Below are positions 15,852 to 24,193 of a stretch of DNA of 64,000 bases, piece after piece. The notes under the pieces were generated by a model that ran no database searches, was not told where the DNA came from, and worked only from the letters and a program-made list of their open reading frames with translations. The first letter of the stretch is position 1. Every line of letters starts with the position of its first letter. Origin of the DNA: an uncultured bacterium (GTDB lineage Bacteria; Bipolaricaulota; Bipolaricaulia; UBA7950; UBA9294); contig CAIOGO010000014.1 of NCBI GenBank assembly GCA_903857865.1, forward strand, positions 62,001 through 126,000. Reading direction: 5' to 3'. The position numbers and the translations under genes are program-made.

Positions 15852-18626
15852 CTAGGCGTGACCCGACGCCGCGCGGCAGCTCGAGCACAGCCCCGTGAAG
15901 TCGCACTCCGCGCATGCACTCAGCGTCGGCGTCGCATCCAGTTTGCCCGCGCGAAGTGATTCCGCAGCGCTGCGCACGGATGTGCGCACGTCCTCGATGA
16001 AGTCCTCGTCCACCGAGCGAGGCTTCCGCTTCTGCTCCTCCAGCTCGTAGATCTCCACGTAGTCTGCGTTCCGGCCAGTCAGCTCCCTGTACCCGAGCGC
16101 GTAGATGTGCAGCTGCATCTCCGTGACCTCTTCCGCTTGGGAACGCTCGGCGGTCTTGAGGTCGACGATCGTGACCTCGCCCGTGTCCTTGCGTCGGACG
16201 AGGTCGACGCGGCCGACAACGGAGACGCCGTCGCCCAAGTTCAGCTCGATCGTCTGCTCAGAGAACTCGATCTTGTCGAAGTCGGCCTTGTTCTTGGCGA
16301 TGTACCCGCCGATCACGGCCTTCGCGTTCGCGGCCAACGTGTCCTTGAGCGCTGGATAGGCGAAGGGCACATGCAAGTGGGTAGCGACGAGACGCTCCGC
16401 GTCCGCCTCACTGCACGGCTTCTTCTCGAGGGCTGCCTTGTGAACCTCGGCCAGCGCGTCGTGGAGGCTCTTCCCGTAGCCGAGGGCTTCGTGAATAGGT
16501 GGGTTGAAGCCGTAGAGGATGCGAAGCTTGAACTGGTACGGACACTCGAAGAAGTACTTCAGGTCGCTGAACGTCAGGACGACATTCTGCACTCCCGTTT
16601 TCGACCTGGAAGGAGCGCGCCGCCGCCCAGCATAGCTCTGCCTGTGCCGCTTCATGTACTTCGACGCGAGGACGTCTTCCCAAAACTCCGAACGCTTCTG
16701 GTACAGCTGGTTCCCTAGCACCGGCGCCCATGTCAGGAAGAGGAACTTCTGGCTCCGGGTCAGCGCGACGTAGAAGAGCCGCCGCTCGTCTTCCACTCCG
16801 CCAACGAAGCGCTCCTGCCCCAGGACACTCGCCGCCGGGACAAGGTGCCAGACGGTCTTCCCTTTCGACTTCGAAGCCGGAAAGCGATTCCGCAAGAGCG
16901 CGGGAACGAAGACCACGGGCCACTCCATACCCTTCGCTTGGTGCACGGTCATGACGCGCACTGCGTCGGGGTTGGCGTACTGGCTGTCCTGCCAGCCTTC
17001 AGGGTAGGCGTCCGCCGCCTGGTGCTGAAGGAAGGAGGCGAAGCTCTCGTACTTCTGCTTTGGCTCGGAGTGGAAGTGGATCTGCTCGAAGTCGGAGATG
17101 ACCTGGCTGAACTTCCCCAGGTTGTAGAAGACCACTTCGCCACGCTTGCTGCCGTCCAGGCCGTCCGGTACCGCCTCTTCGCGGAGGCCGACGTTCTCAA
17201 GGAACTCGCGGTACTGGCGCTGAAGTGAGTACGCAGACCATCGTGCTTCCGCCTTCTCGCCCATTCCCGCTCTCACGCGCTCGAGCTCGTCGATGGCCCG
17301 ATCTACCGCGGCGGCATCCACGCCCAGGTTGGCCGATAGCCAGCTCGCCTTCAGGGAATCCCTGCCGCAGTCCTCGACTCCGGCCATGAACAGGAAGATG
17401 GCTCTCGCTGCCTCGGCCTCGGGTGCCCCGAACAAGTCGTTCATGCCGATGACGAGGGTCGGAATCCCCGCTGCACGCAGTGCCGCGATGATCGGTGCCC
17501 CGTTCCGTCTGACGCTCCGGAGAAGGACGGCGAAGTCGGACCAAGCCAGCCCGCGCTCGCCGGCAGCCTCGGAGATCGCTACGCCGTGAAGCTCTCGGAT
17601 CGTGTCGACGATGTACTGCGCTTCGTCCTCCGGGGTCTCGAAGGAGAGAGCCACGATGTCCCCCGGTTCGTAGGCACGAACCTCGGTCGGGATCATGGCC
17701 TTTGCGAGGCGCTCGGTGTTCTGCGCGATGAAGTCCCGGGCTGTCTCGACAACCCCGGGACTACTCCGGAAGTTCTCCTGAAGGCGTATCGGCTCGACGG
17801 GACTGTAGCGCTTCTCAAACGTAAGGATGTTGTCGATGTCGCTTCCGCGCCACTGGTAGATCGTCTGGTCGTCATCTCCTACGACGCACACCTCGGCCCC
17901 GCCTTTGTGCAGAAGGCGGATGATGCACTCCTGGATCGGGTTCACGTCCTGGTACTCGTCGCAGATCACGTACCGTACCCGCCCGCAGACTCTTGCCCTA
18001 AGCTCATCGTCGTCCGCCAGCGCTTCCACGGCGCGCTGCATGATGCTCGAGTAGTCGAAGTAGCATCTCTCGTCGAGCAGGTTCGCGTACTCTCGCAGCC
18101 CCTCCACGACGGAGCAGCCGACCAGCTCCGCCTCCACGAGCCGGGCCTCGCGCAGGATGTTGAGAGCCTCGATGTACCGCCCGGTGTCCACCCACCGCTT
18201 CAGCGGGTCTCCCTTCAGGTCCGTGGATGTGGTCAGGCCGCACTGCTTTGAGTGCCGATCCACGAAGAGCACCTGCTGGACTTCATTGAGTACGCCGCAC
18301 TTGAGGAAGCGGAGCGCCTCCGTGCGCAGCAGGTCAAGGCAGAAGCCGTGGATCGTGCCGACGTACATCTCGGCCATGCCGACAACGTCCCCGGCAGCCT
18401 CGCGCACCCGGGTGACGATCCGGTCCTTCAGCTCCCCCGCTGCCTTGTCCGTAAAGGTGAAGGCGACGATGTTCCGCGGGGCTAGGCCGGACTGCTTCGG
18501 GTCGGCCAGCAGCGCTGCGACGCGCTGTGCGACGACCTCTGTCTTCCCCGAGCCTGCGCAAGCGATGAGCTGCAGGTTGGAGCCTCGATGGCCGATTGCC
18601 TTCTTCTGCGCTTCGGTCAGCTTCAG
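15852..18626 (-). CDS. UvrD/RecB-type helicase fused to PD-(D/E)XK nuclease with Cys cluster
   Basis: This superfamily 1 helicase of about 924 residues has CAGSGKTEVV (Walker A, near residue 25), VVGDDDQTIYQWRGSD (motif III region) and MTVHQAKGMEWPVV (motif V). The C-terminal 250 residues are a RecB/AddB-type nuclease: VTIVDLKTAE and QLHIYALGY are the active-site and Q motifs. One Cys in FECPYQFKL plus CAECDFTGLC resembles the AddB iron-sulfur cluster. It should unwind and degrade DNA ends. The likely start is CTG at 18626, placed 7 bases after GGAGG and overlapping the RadC stop as CTGA; the frame upstream has no homologous look. It stands as gene two of a four-gene restriction operon. Confidence 0.85.
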   Translation of the reverse strand: MKLTEAQKKAIGHRGSNLQLIACAGSGKTEVVAQRVAALLADPKQSGLAPRNIVAFTFTDKAAGELKDRIVTRVREAAGDVVGMAEMYVGTIHGFCLDLLRTEALRFLKCGVLNEVQQVLFVDRHSKQCGLTTSTDLKGDPLKRWVDTGRYIEALNILREARLVEAELVGCSVVEGLREYANLLDERCYFDYSSIMQRAVEALADDDELRARVCGRVRYVICDEYQDVNPIQECIIRLLHKGGAEVCVVGDDDQTIYQWRGSDIDNILTFEKRYSPVEPIRLQENFRSSPGVVETARDFIAQNTERLAKAMIPTEVRAYEPGDIVALSFETPEDEAQYIVDTIRELHGVAISEAAGERGLAWSDFAVLLRSVRRNGAPIIAALRAAGIPTLVIGMNDLFGAPEAEAARAIFLFMAGVEDCGRDSLKASWLSANLGVDAAAVDRAIDELERVRAGMGEKAEARWSAYSLQRQYREFLENVGLREEAVPDGLDGSKRGEVVFYNLGKFSQVISDFEQIHFHSEPKQKYESFASFLQHQAADAYPEGWQDSQYANPDAVRVMTVHQAKGMEWPVVFVPALLRNRFPASKSKGKTVWHLVPAASVLGQERFVGGVEDERRLFYVALTRSQKFLFLTWAPVLGNQLYQKRSEFWEDVLASKYMKRHRQSYAGRRRAPSRSKTGVQNVVLTFSDLKYFFECPYQFKLRILYGFNPPIHEALGYGKSLHDALAEVHKAALEKKPCSEADAERLVATHLHVPFAYPALKDTLAANAKAVIGGYIAKNKADFDKIEFSEQTIELNLGDGVSVVGRVDLVRRKDTGEVTIVDLKTAERSQAEEVTEMQLHIYALGYRELTGRNADYVEIYELEEQKRKPRSVDEDFIEDVRTSVRSAAESLRAGKLDATPTLSACAECDFTGLCSSCRAASGHA

Positions 18627-19312
18627 AGCAAGCCCTCCTCGCGAAAGCTGAAGACCTCGTCGGGTGCCACGATCAGATGATCGTACACCTCCACCTGGAT
18701 CGCCTCGCACGCCAGAACGACGGCCCGGGTGACGAGTCTATCGTGCTCGCTCGGTTGCGCACTGCCCACGGTGTGGTTGTGTGCGAGCACGACAGCCACA
18801 GCCTCGCGGCGCAAGGCGCCTTCGGCGACTCGCCGCGGATACACGACGGCGCGGTCGGGAGTCCCCACTTGCAGAGTCTCGACACCATCCCGAAGCAACC
18901 GATGCTCGCCGTCGAGGTAGCATACCTCGAACACCTCGTGCCCGAGCGCGCCCAACCTCAGACGACAGAAGGGAGCCAGCGCTTCGAGAGTCGACAGGTC
19001 CTGGCGAGTCTCGGCTGACTGCTGTAGGTAGAGACCAGCAGAGGCGCGGATCACTTTGAGAGACGTCGACGCGACCGGGCCAATCCCCGCGACGCGCTCG
19101 AGTTCGGCCATCTGTGCATCTAGGATCCCCCGCAGACTCCCGAACCGAGCAAGCAGAGCCTTCGCAGGCACCTTAACGTCGCACCGAGGAATGGCCAGGG
19201 TGAGTAGCAGCTCAACGATCTCATGCTCCGCGAACCCGTCCAGCCCGCTCTTGCGGAAACGCTCACGCAAGCGCTCCCGATGCCCGTGAAAGTGGGGAGT
19301 CTCCCCTTGCAT
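18623..19312 (-). CDS. RadC-family JAMM-domain protein in a restriction operon
   Basis: This protein of about 229 residues has an N-terminal helix-hairpin-helix region (RVAGIGPVASTSLKVIRAS) and a C-terminal MPN/JAMM domain with VVLAHNHTVGSAQPSEHD, the HxH...S..D metal site. RadC proteins are widespread; the activity is uncertain, and many are carried by mobile or defence islands. The start MQGETPHFHG at 19312 was chosen because it begins the conserved part; the frame is open to 19408. It is the first gene of the operon and overlaps the helicase start. A second, separate RadC is at 34608-35333. Confidence 0.85.
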   Translation of the reverse strand: MQGETPHFHGHRERLRERFRKSGLDGFAEHEIVELLLTLAIPRCDVKVPAKALLARFGSLRGILDAQMAELERVAGIGPVASTSLKVIRASAGLYLQQSAETRQDLSTLEALAPFCRLRLGALGHEVFEVCYLDGEHRLLRDGVETLQVGTPDRAVVYPRRVAEGALRREAVAVVLAHNHTVGSAQPSEHDRLVTRAVVLACEAIQVEVYDHLIVAPDEVFSFREEGLL

Positions 19313-19689
19313 CTTCTCGCCCCCGGGTGGGAATTGCCCAAGAGATCTGGTAGCCAGTCCATCCAATCGCTTCTGTACGATTCTAGCGTAGGCGTAGGTG
19401 GAATCCAACTATTCGGAACCTGGGACAATGGCTGTTGGCCGATGGCTGCTCGGCAACGGTCGTTCCGAGCAGCTAGGAAGAAAGCGCTACTTCTCTTGAC
19501 GGGGCCGTCAGCTAGTGAGTGGCCGGCACGCACGCGCGTGTGCCGGCTAGGGAATTCGCATCGATGGCGCGTGGCGAACTCGAGAAGGGTTCCGATTGCC
19601 GAACTCCGAGCTCGTTGCTCGCAGCCGGTCAGCTGGTACGCTGACTCGGAGGAGAGTGCTCGGGAGGCGCAGCGCCGCTCGACGACCGC
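19313..19689. other. Intergenic stretch with two hairpins upstream of the restriction operon
   Basis: No gene is seen. A hairpin at about 19446-19476 (GCTGCTCGG against CCGAGCAGC) closely resembles one at 23080-23109. A second at about 19549-19590 (GAATTCGC against GCGAACTC, preceded by CGGCTAGGG) resembles one at 22754-22792. The operon promoter should lie here. Confidence 0.45.
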
Positions 19690-19920
19690 CTACTCCTTCT
19701 CCCCCTTTGAGGGCTCCTCAGGTTGCGCCTTGCGGGACTTCTTCCGCTTCTCCATTGCGTTCGAGAACCACGCGACGACGAGGAGAATCCCTGCGGCGGC
19801 GAGGCCCCCGCCGAAGCCGGTGCCGCCGTCCATCCAAACGCCCACCCCGAGGGCCACGAGCACGCCTCCCACCACGAACACCGCAACACCCTTCAAGATC
19901 GACTTCGTCTTCTGCTCCAT
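19690..19920 (-). CDS. Small membrane protein with two transmembrane segments
   Basis: This 76-residue protein has two hydrophobic stretches (GVAVFVVGGVLVALGVGVWM and FGGGLAAAGILLVVAWF), separated by a short Gly-rich turn. The basic N-terminus and the charged tail KRKKSRKAQPEEPSKGEKE suggest both ends face the cytoplasm. I do not recognise the family. GGTGAG precedes the ATG. It stands alone between the restriction operon and the divergent fic gene. Confidence 0.65.
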   Translation of the reverse strand: MEQKTKSILKGVAVFVVGGVLVALGVGVWMDGGTGFGGGLAAAGILLVVAWFSNAMEKRKKSRKAQPEEPSKGEKE

Positions 19921-20145
19921 CTCAACTCACCCCCTGGACGCGCGAGCAGTATAGCGGCCGCCGAACTCCAGGCTCGGTCGGCGGCGGCTCGTCACCGAGC
20001 CGCTAGGAAGGAGCCTCGCTTGGCTCGCTCCTTCTGGTTGGGCAAGAAGCGAGGGAGTGCCCGGCGCGCTCACAGGTCGAGGATGTTATGATCGTTTGTG
20101 GCCTCCTTCGCTCATTCGGCAAGGCCAAGGCCACCCGCGCGCTCA

Positions 20146-20174
20146 TTGGCATCCGCCGTTATGTGCGCTATGCT
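20146..20174 (+). promoter_or_regulatory. Promoter of the fic gene
   Basis: TTGGCA (20146-20151) and TATGCT (20169-20174) are separated by exactly 17 bases, a good housekeeping sigma-factor promoter 32 bases before the GTG start. Confidence 0.6.
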
Positions 20175-20193
20175 ATCCATACGCTCATAGCGA
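20167..20193. promoter_or_regulatory. Dyad overlapping the fic -10 box
   Basis: CGCTATG and CATAGCG are perfect 7-base inverted arms around a 13-base centre, covering the -10 box and the expected transcription start. It could be the operator for the winged-helix tail of the Fic protein or another repressor. Confidence 0.4.
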
Positions 20194-20205
20194 CAGGAGG
20201 GGAAC

Positions 20206-21348
20206 GTGCCTCAGCCGGGGGAGTGGATCAAGAGTCAAGAAGGGTACTCTGCCTTCGTTCCCAACCCGTTGCCGCCAGCGCTCGAGTGGACGCGGGAGAT
20301 CGTCCACGCGCTCTCGGACGCGGATCGCGCAATCGGCCGCCTGGCCGGGGAAGGTCGCGGCCTGCCGAACCCGCATATCCTCATTCGCCCCTTCGTTGCC
20401 CGAGAGGCCGTGCTCTCCAGTCGAATCGAGGGCACGCAGGCCACACTTGGCGAACTGCTCGCTGCCGAGGCCGGCGCCATTGTCGATCGGAGCCCCGAAG
20501 ACCTGCGCGAGGTTGCGAACTACGTCGTCGCCCTTGAGCACGGGATCGATCGGTTGCCAGCTCTCGGCCTCTCCGTGCCACTCCTGAAGGAAGTTCACGC
20601 TCTCCTGATGCGCGAGGTGCGCGGCGGCCGCGCTCAACCCGGGAGGGTTCGCACGATTCAGAACTGGATTGGCCTCCCTGGTTCGACCCCGCACACGGCG
20701 GTGTACGTTCCGCCGCCGCCGGCACGCGTCCCCGCACTTCTGCGCGACTTGGAAGGATTCCTGCAGGATCGCTCTCTCCCTCCACTCGTTCAGGCCGCGC
20801 TTGCACACGTCCAGTTTGAGGCGATTCACCCGTTCCTTGATGGGAACGGCCGCGTCGGTCGGCTGCTCATCAGCCTCTTCCTCGTGGACAGCGGGATTCT
20901 CTCGTCTCCGCTCCTCTACCTGAGTGCGTTCTTCGAGGCGACCCGCTCCGACTACTACACGCGCTTGCGCGAAGTCACGAGCGCGGGAGACTGGGCGAAC
21001 TGGCTTGTCTACTTCCTCAACGGCGTCGCACGGCAATCGGAGGACGCTGTCGACCGCGCGGCGCGCATGCGAGATCAGCTCTCCGCATGGCAGGCGGAAC
21101 TCCGCGGCACAGGTTCGGACACTCCTGCGCGCGTCCTGGATCTGCTTGTGGGGAACCCCTTCGTCACCGCGAAGTACGTGTCGGATCGCCTCGGCGTTGC
21201 GCGAACGTCGGCCACACGCGCGATTTCCGTCCTGGTAGACCGCAGCATTCTGTCTCCCGTGGATTCGCGGCAGCGCGACCGCGCATACTGCGCGAATGCC
21301 CTCTTGAGCATCCTCGAAGAGCCCGCACGACTGATCGCGGGGCCATAG
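20206..21348 (+). CDS. Fic family protein with N-terminal inhibitory helix and winged-helix tail
   Basis: Fic enzymes usually transfer AMP from ATP to hydroxyl groups of target proteins. This 380-residue protein has the complete active site [12 protein letters not shown] (about residue 207), with the catalytic His. The N-terminal SSRIEGT fits the (S/T)xxxE(G/N) inhibitory motif, so activity is self-restrained (class II). The last 100 residues look like a winged helix ([20 protein letters not shown]), as in many bacterial Fic proteins that regulate their own gene. The GTG start at 20206 has AGGAGGGG upstream. The gene stands alone and converges on the PKD gene. Confidence 0.9.
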   Translation: MPQPGEWIKSQEGYSAFVPNPLPPALEWTREIVHALSDADRAIGRLAGEGRGLPNPHILIRPFVAREAVLSSRIEGTQATLGELLAAEAGAIVDRSPEDLREVANYVVALEHGIDRLPALGLSVPLLKEVHALLMREVRGGRAQPGRVRTIQNWIGLPGSTPHTAVYVPPPPARVPALLRDLEGFLQDRSLPPLVQAALAHVQFEAIHPFLDGNGRVGRLLISLFLVDSGILSSPLLYLSAFFEATRSDYYTRLREVTSAGDWANWLVYFLNGVARQSEDAVDRAARMRDQLSAWQAELRGTGSDTPARVLDLLVGNPFVTAKYVSDRLGVARTSATRAISVLVDRSILSPVDSRQRDRAYCANALLSILEEPARLIAGP

Positions 21349-21413
21349 CCCGTCGTGAGGTCTGTTGGGTCGGGCTCGGATGCGCGGTGCGGATGAATGC
21401 GGCTCTCTCTCAC

Positions 21414-21438
21414 TTGAGGTGCCGACTTGGCGCCTCAG
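21414..21438. repeat. ORF6N-type palindrome outside an ORF6N gene
   Basis: TTGAGGTGCC-GACTT-GGCGCCTCAG nearly matches the palindrome inside the ORF6N gene at 23778-23806. It overlaps the stop of the PKD gene and lies between convergent genes. Confidence 0.6.
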
Positions 21439-22725
21439 GGTGCGATCGTGGGGCCAACACGAACAGCCTTCGGGTTGCGATCCACGCTGGACACGTCGTA
21501 CACCGTATCGACGTCGTCCTCCGTGAGTCCCCAAGGGTCGACGCCAAGGGGGACGTAGCCGCCTTCGACGGCGGTCTCGGCGAAGGCGTAGGTCCTGCCC
21601 TCGTACTGCCAGAAGCTGCGATCCGGGTGCGCGGTCACGAAGCTCTGCTCGACGGGAACCCAGGCGATCATGTGATCGGCGACGCCATCGCCGCTGGTGT
21701 CGACGGCGACCATCAGGGCGCCGTAGCCGAGCGTGCGAACAAGGCTGGTGTAGAGGATGGCTGTGTCCTCGCAGTCTCCGATCTCGTCCACGAGGACCTC
21801 GATGGGGTAGCGGGGATACTCGGTCCAGGCCGGGTCGTTGACGTACTCGATGCAGTGCTGCACGAAGAAGAGGGCGTCCTCGAACGCCGCGTAGCGGTCG
21901 CCAGCTGAGGTGCCGAGGCCTTCCGTCGTGACGGTCTCGAGGTAGTCGTCGTCGAGGGGATCGAGCACGTACTCATCGTAGTCCCGAAGCCCCCACGCGA
22001 TCCGCGGCTGGGACTTGTAGTAGATGTAGAGATCGCGCGAGATCGCGAGATCGCAGCTCTGCGCGTGCCCGTTGTAGTCCCACGCGAACTGGCGAGGAAT
22101 GGTCCCCGAGGTGTTGATGGTGGTTGTGACGCGTAGCCCGGCGGTCGCGGTCCGCTCGCCTCCGTCGTTGTCGCGAATAGTGAGGATGATGTTGTAGGTC
22201 CCCTGAGCGCTGTACTGATGCCACACCAGCTTGCCACTGCCAGTCGCTCCGTCTCCGTACGCCCACTCGTACGACACGATCTCTCCGTCCGGATCGTAGG
22301 ACGCGCCAGCGCCGAACTGGACTCCCTGCCCCGGAAAGGCCGGAGACGGGTACACGGAGAAGGCGGCGACGGGAAGTGCGTTCGTTGCGCGAACGTCGAT
22401 CTCGACGGAGGCGCTCGAACGACCTCCCCGCTGGTCGGTCACGGTGAGGGTGGCCTCGAAAGCGCCGGCATCCAAGTAGGTGTGCTGGATCTGAGACCCG
22501 ACACCTTCGTCCCCGTCGCCGAAGTCCCACCGGTCCGCCGGATTGCGCCGTCGGGATCGAACGAGCCCATCCCATCAAACTGGATGGTGAGAGGCGCGAT
22601 CCCGTCTGTCTTGTCGACGTCGACGTCGGCGATTGGGAGCAAGTTTGGAATGAGAAAGCACCCGGCCGCCACAGAAGCGATGGCAGCCAGCAGACCCGCA
22701 ACACTCGCTGCCCGTACGCGTGCGT
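21435..22725 (-). pseudogene. PKD-domain lipoprotein with transglutaminase-like domain, frameshifted
   Basis: Read across two frames, this is an exported protein. A hydrophobic leader with lipobox-like VAAGC is followed by a first PKD domain (GIAPLTIQFDGMGSFDPDGA). After a one-base loss near 22530-22550 the frame continues as DRWDFGDGDEG. A second PKD domain follows (ASYDPDGEIVSYEWAYGDGA). The C-terminal 200 residues look like a transglutaminase-type fold: EVLVDEIGDCEDTAILYTSL holds the Cys, VADHMIAWV the His, and an Asp comes later. No normal start codon precedes the leader, so the 5' end may also be damaged. PKD domains are binding modules; the enzyme part could be a peptidase or crosslinker. 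The intact 346-codon 3' part could start at ATG or TTG codons but would lack a signal peptide. Confidence 0.75.
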
Positions 22726-22753
22726 TGCTGCTGGCTGCCGTCTTGCGTGTGGC

Positions 22754-22792
22754 GGCTAGGGAGTTCGGCTGGAGCGTGGTTGCCGAACTCCA
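22754..22792. repeat. Intergenic hairpin, GAGTTCGGC family
   Basis: GGAGTTCGGC and GCCGAACTCC are perfect inverted arms around a 12-base loop, preceded by GGCTAG. A related hairpin is at about 19549-19590, and a half-site is near 19959. Confidence 0.5.
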
Positions 22793-22997
22793 GGCCTTGG
22801 AGACGATTGTGACTAGCAGAAGCGCGTTGGCGAGCAGCTTCGGAGTCCGGCACTGAGGATTGCCGAACCCCTGTCCCTTGCCCTTTCTCCGGTCCCCGAG
22901 GTCCTGCATCACGAGACCAGGGTGCCCCATGACCCGGCCCCTGACAACCCCAGAGGGCGTCACCGAACCTTCTGCGTTGAAGTGCCGCGGTCTGCGA

Positions 22998-23023
22998 TTG
23001 ACATCGCAAGTTGCGACCTCAAA
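22998..23023. repeat. Degenerate ORF6N-type palindrome
   Basis: TTGACATCGCAA-G-TTGCGACCTCAA shows the same TTGAG...CTCAA symmetry as the palindrome at 23443-23469, and the flanks (CAAACGCGC..CTACGGGTC) also resemble that site. This suggests an older copy of the same gene segment. Confidence 0.45.
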
Positions 23024-23108
23024 CGCGCAGACTACGGGTCGCTGGTCCCGGGTGGCATGAATTCGATGGGGCGCCGATGGCTACTCGGCAGCCCGGCCTG
23101 CCGAGTAG

Positions 23109-23468
23109 CTAGGGCAGAAGCTTCATTGAAGAGTGGCTTCTGCTGGGGTTCATCAGTTGGCGAAGCGCTTCAACGATGGCGCGCAGGTCTTGGCTGTGCT
23201 GGCTGACCTTCGTGCCGAGCTCGTCGAGCCTCCGCGTGAGCTCAATGTGCGAAGCGTAGATGCTCCTCAGGCGCACGAAGGCCCTCACTACGAACACACT
23301 CGCGAACAACGCGCAGGGCACGGTCACATCGAGCAAGAGAAACCGGAGCTTTCTCTCTAGCTGCCTCGCGGGCAGCCAGCCATCAGCGAACTCCATGCTC
23401 GGTGAATGCAAAGGGCAGATATCGGCGACCTCCACGGCCGCGTTTGAGATCACACATTGTGATCTCAA
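23109..23468 (-). pseudogene. C-terminal remnant of an ORF6N-domain gene
   Basis: Residues about 60-119 (RAFVRLRSIYASHIELTRRL, then QDLRAIVEALRQLMNP) match the C-terminal helical tail of the intact ORF6N protein just upstream ([20 protein letters not shown], then [12 protein letters not shown]). The first 50 residues do not match, so the ORF6N domain is lost. A perfect palindrome overlaps its first codons. It is best read as a decayed tandem duplicate. A hairpin (GCTACTCGGCA against TGCCGAGTAGC, 23080-23109) sits at its stop. Confidence 0.55.
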
Positions 23469-23469
23469 A
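23443..23469. repeat. Perfect ORF6N-type palindrome
   Basis: TTTGAGATCACA-CAT-TGTGATCTCAAA has 12-base perfect arms. It lies between the intact ORF6N gene and its remnant. Confidence 0.8.
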
Positions 23470-23477
23470 CCCGCTGC

Positions 23478-23999
23478 CTACAGGCCAGTGGTCTCAGATG
23501 GCGTGAACCCGATCGGATGTCGATTGGGTGCCGCCGGAGCTATCAGTTGGTGTATGGTGTCGAACACCGCTCGAAACTGCTTGTCGTAGCGCTTCTCAAG
23601 TGCATCGAGCTTCCTCGCAAGCTCCTCGTGGCCGACAAGCGCTCGCCTCAGCTGAACGAAGGCACGCATGATCGCGATGTTCACTGCAGCGGCACGTTCA
23701 CTTCGGAGGACACTCGACAGCATCGCAACGCCATGTTCGGTGAACGCAAGCGGAGGGTATCTGCGCCCGCCCCACTGACTTGAGGTGCCAGATTGGCGCC
23801 TCAAGTGAGCGAACTCCCCGCCTGACAGCTGAAACATGAAGTCCGCCGGGAAGCGCTCGGGGTTTCTGCGGACTGCGCGCGTGAGTGCCTTGGTCTCGAC
23901 GTCGTAGAGCGCAGCAAGGTCCGCATCGAGGATGACCTTCACGCCTCGGATCTCGATGATCGAACGTTCCGCGCACTCAACCGGTACCAGTTCGCCCAT
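23478..23999 (-). CDS. ORF6N domain-containing protein
   Basis: This 173-residue protein has the phage-type ORF6N DNA-binding domain: [20 protein letters not shown], then [40 protein letters not shown] and [14 protein letters not shown] helical C-terminal tail follows. Such proteins are common in phages and in genomic islands and are thought to bind DNA; their targets are mostly unknown. The ATG at 23999 follows AGGAGGGCGG. The codons for LRRQSGTSS form a DNA palindrome (23778-23806) that recurs nearby, which hints at self-binding or recombination. Confidence 0.85.
   Translation of the reverse strand: MGELVPVECAERSIIEIRGVKVILDADLAALYDVETKALTRAVRRNPERFPADFMFQLSGGEFAHLRRQSGTSSQWGGRRYPPLAFTEHGVAMLSSVLRSERAAAVNIAIMRAFVQLRRALVGHEELARKLDALEKRYDKQFRAVFDTIHQLIAPAAPNRHPIGFTPSETTGL
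23778..23806. repeat. ORF6N palindrome inside its own coding sequence
   Basis: ACTTGAGGTGCCA-GAT-TGGCGCCTCAAGT has 13-base arms with one G-T pair. It encodes the conserved LRRQSGTSS stretch on the minus strand. Confidence 0.75.
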
Positions 24000-24193
24000 T
24001 CCGCCCTCCTGCGAAGGTGGTCGCAGAGTGCTGTGACCTCGCATGCGGCATTGTGCATATCTCTGAGTCTACTCCATGCATTGAGCTGAGCCAAGGCACA
24101 GACATCGGCGAGGCGTGTTGAGAGACAACGCGACGCGATGGGTCAATGGCTTTGCTGCGCGCAGAGCCGAGGTTATGGACCACGGACTCGGGA

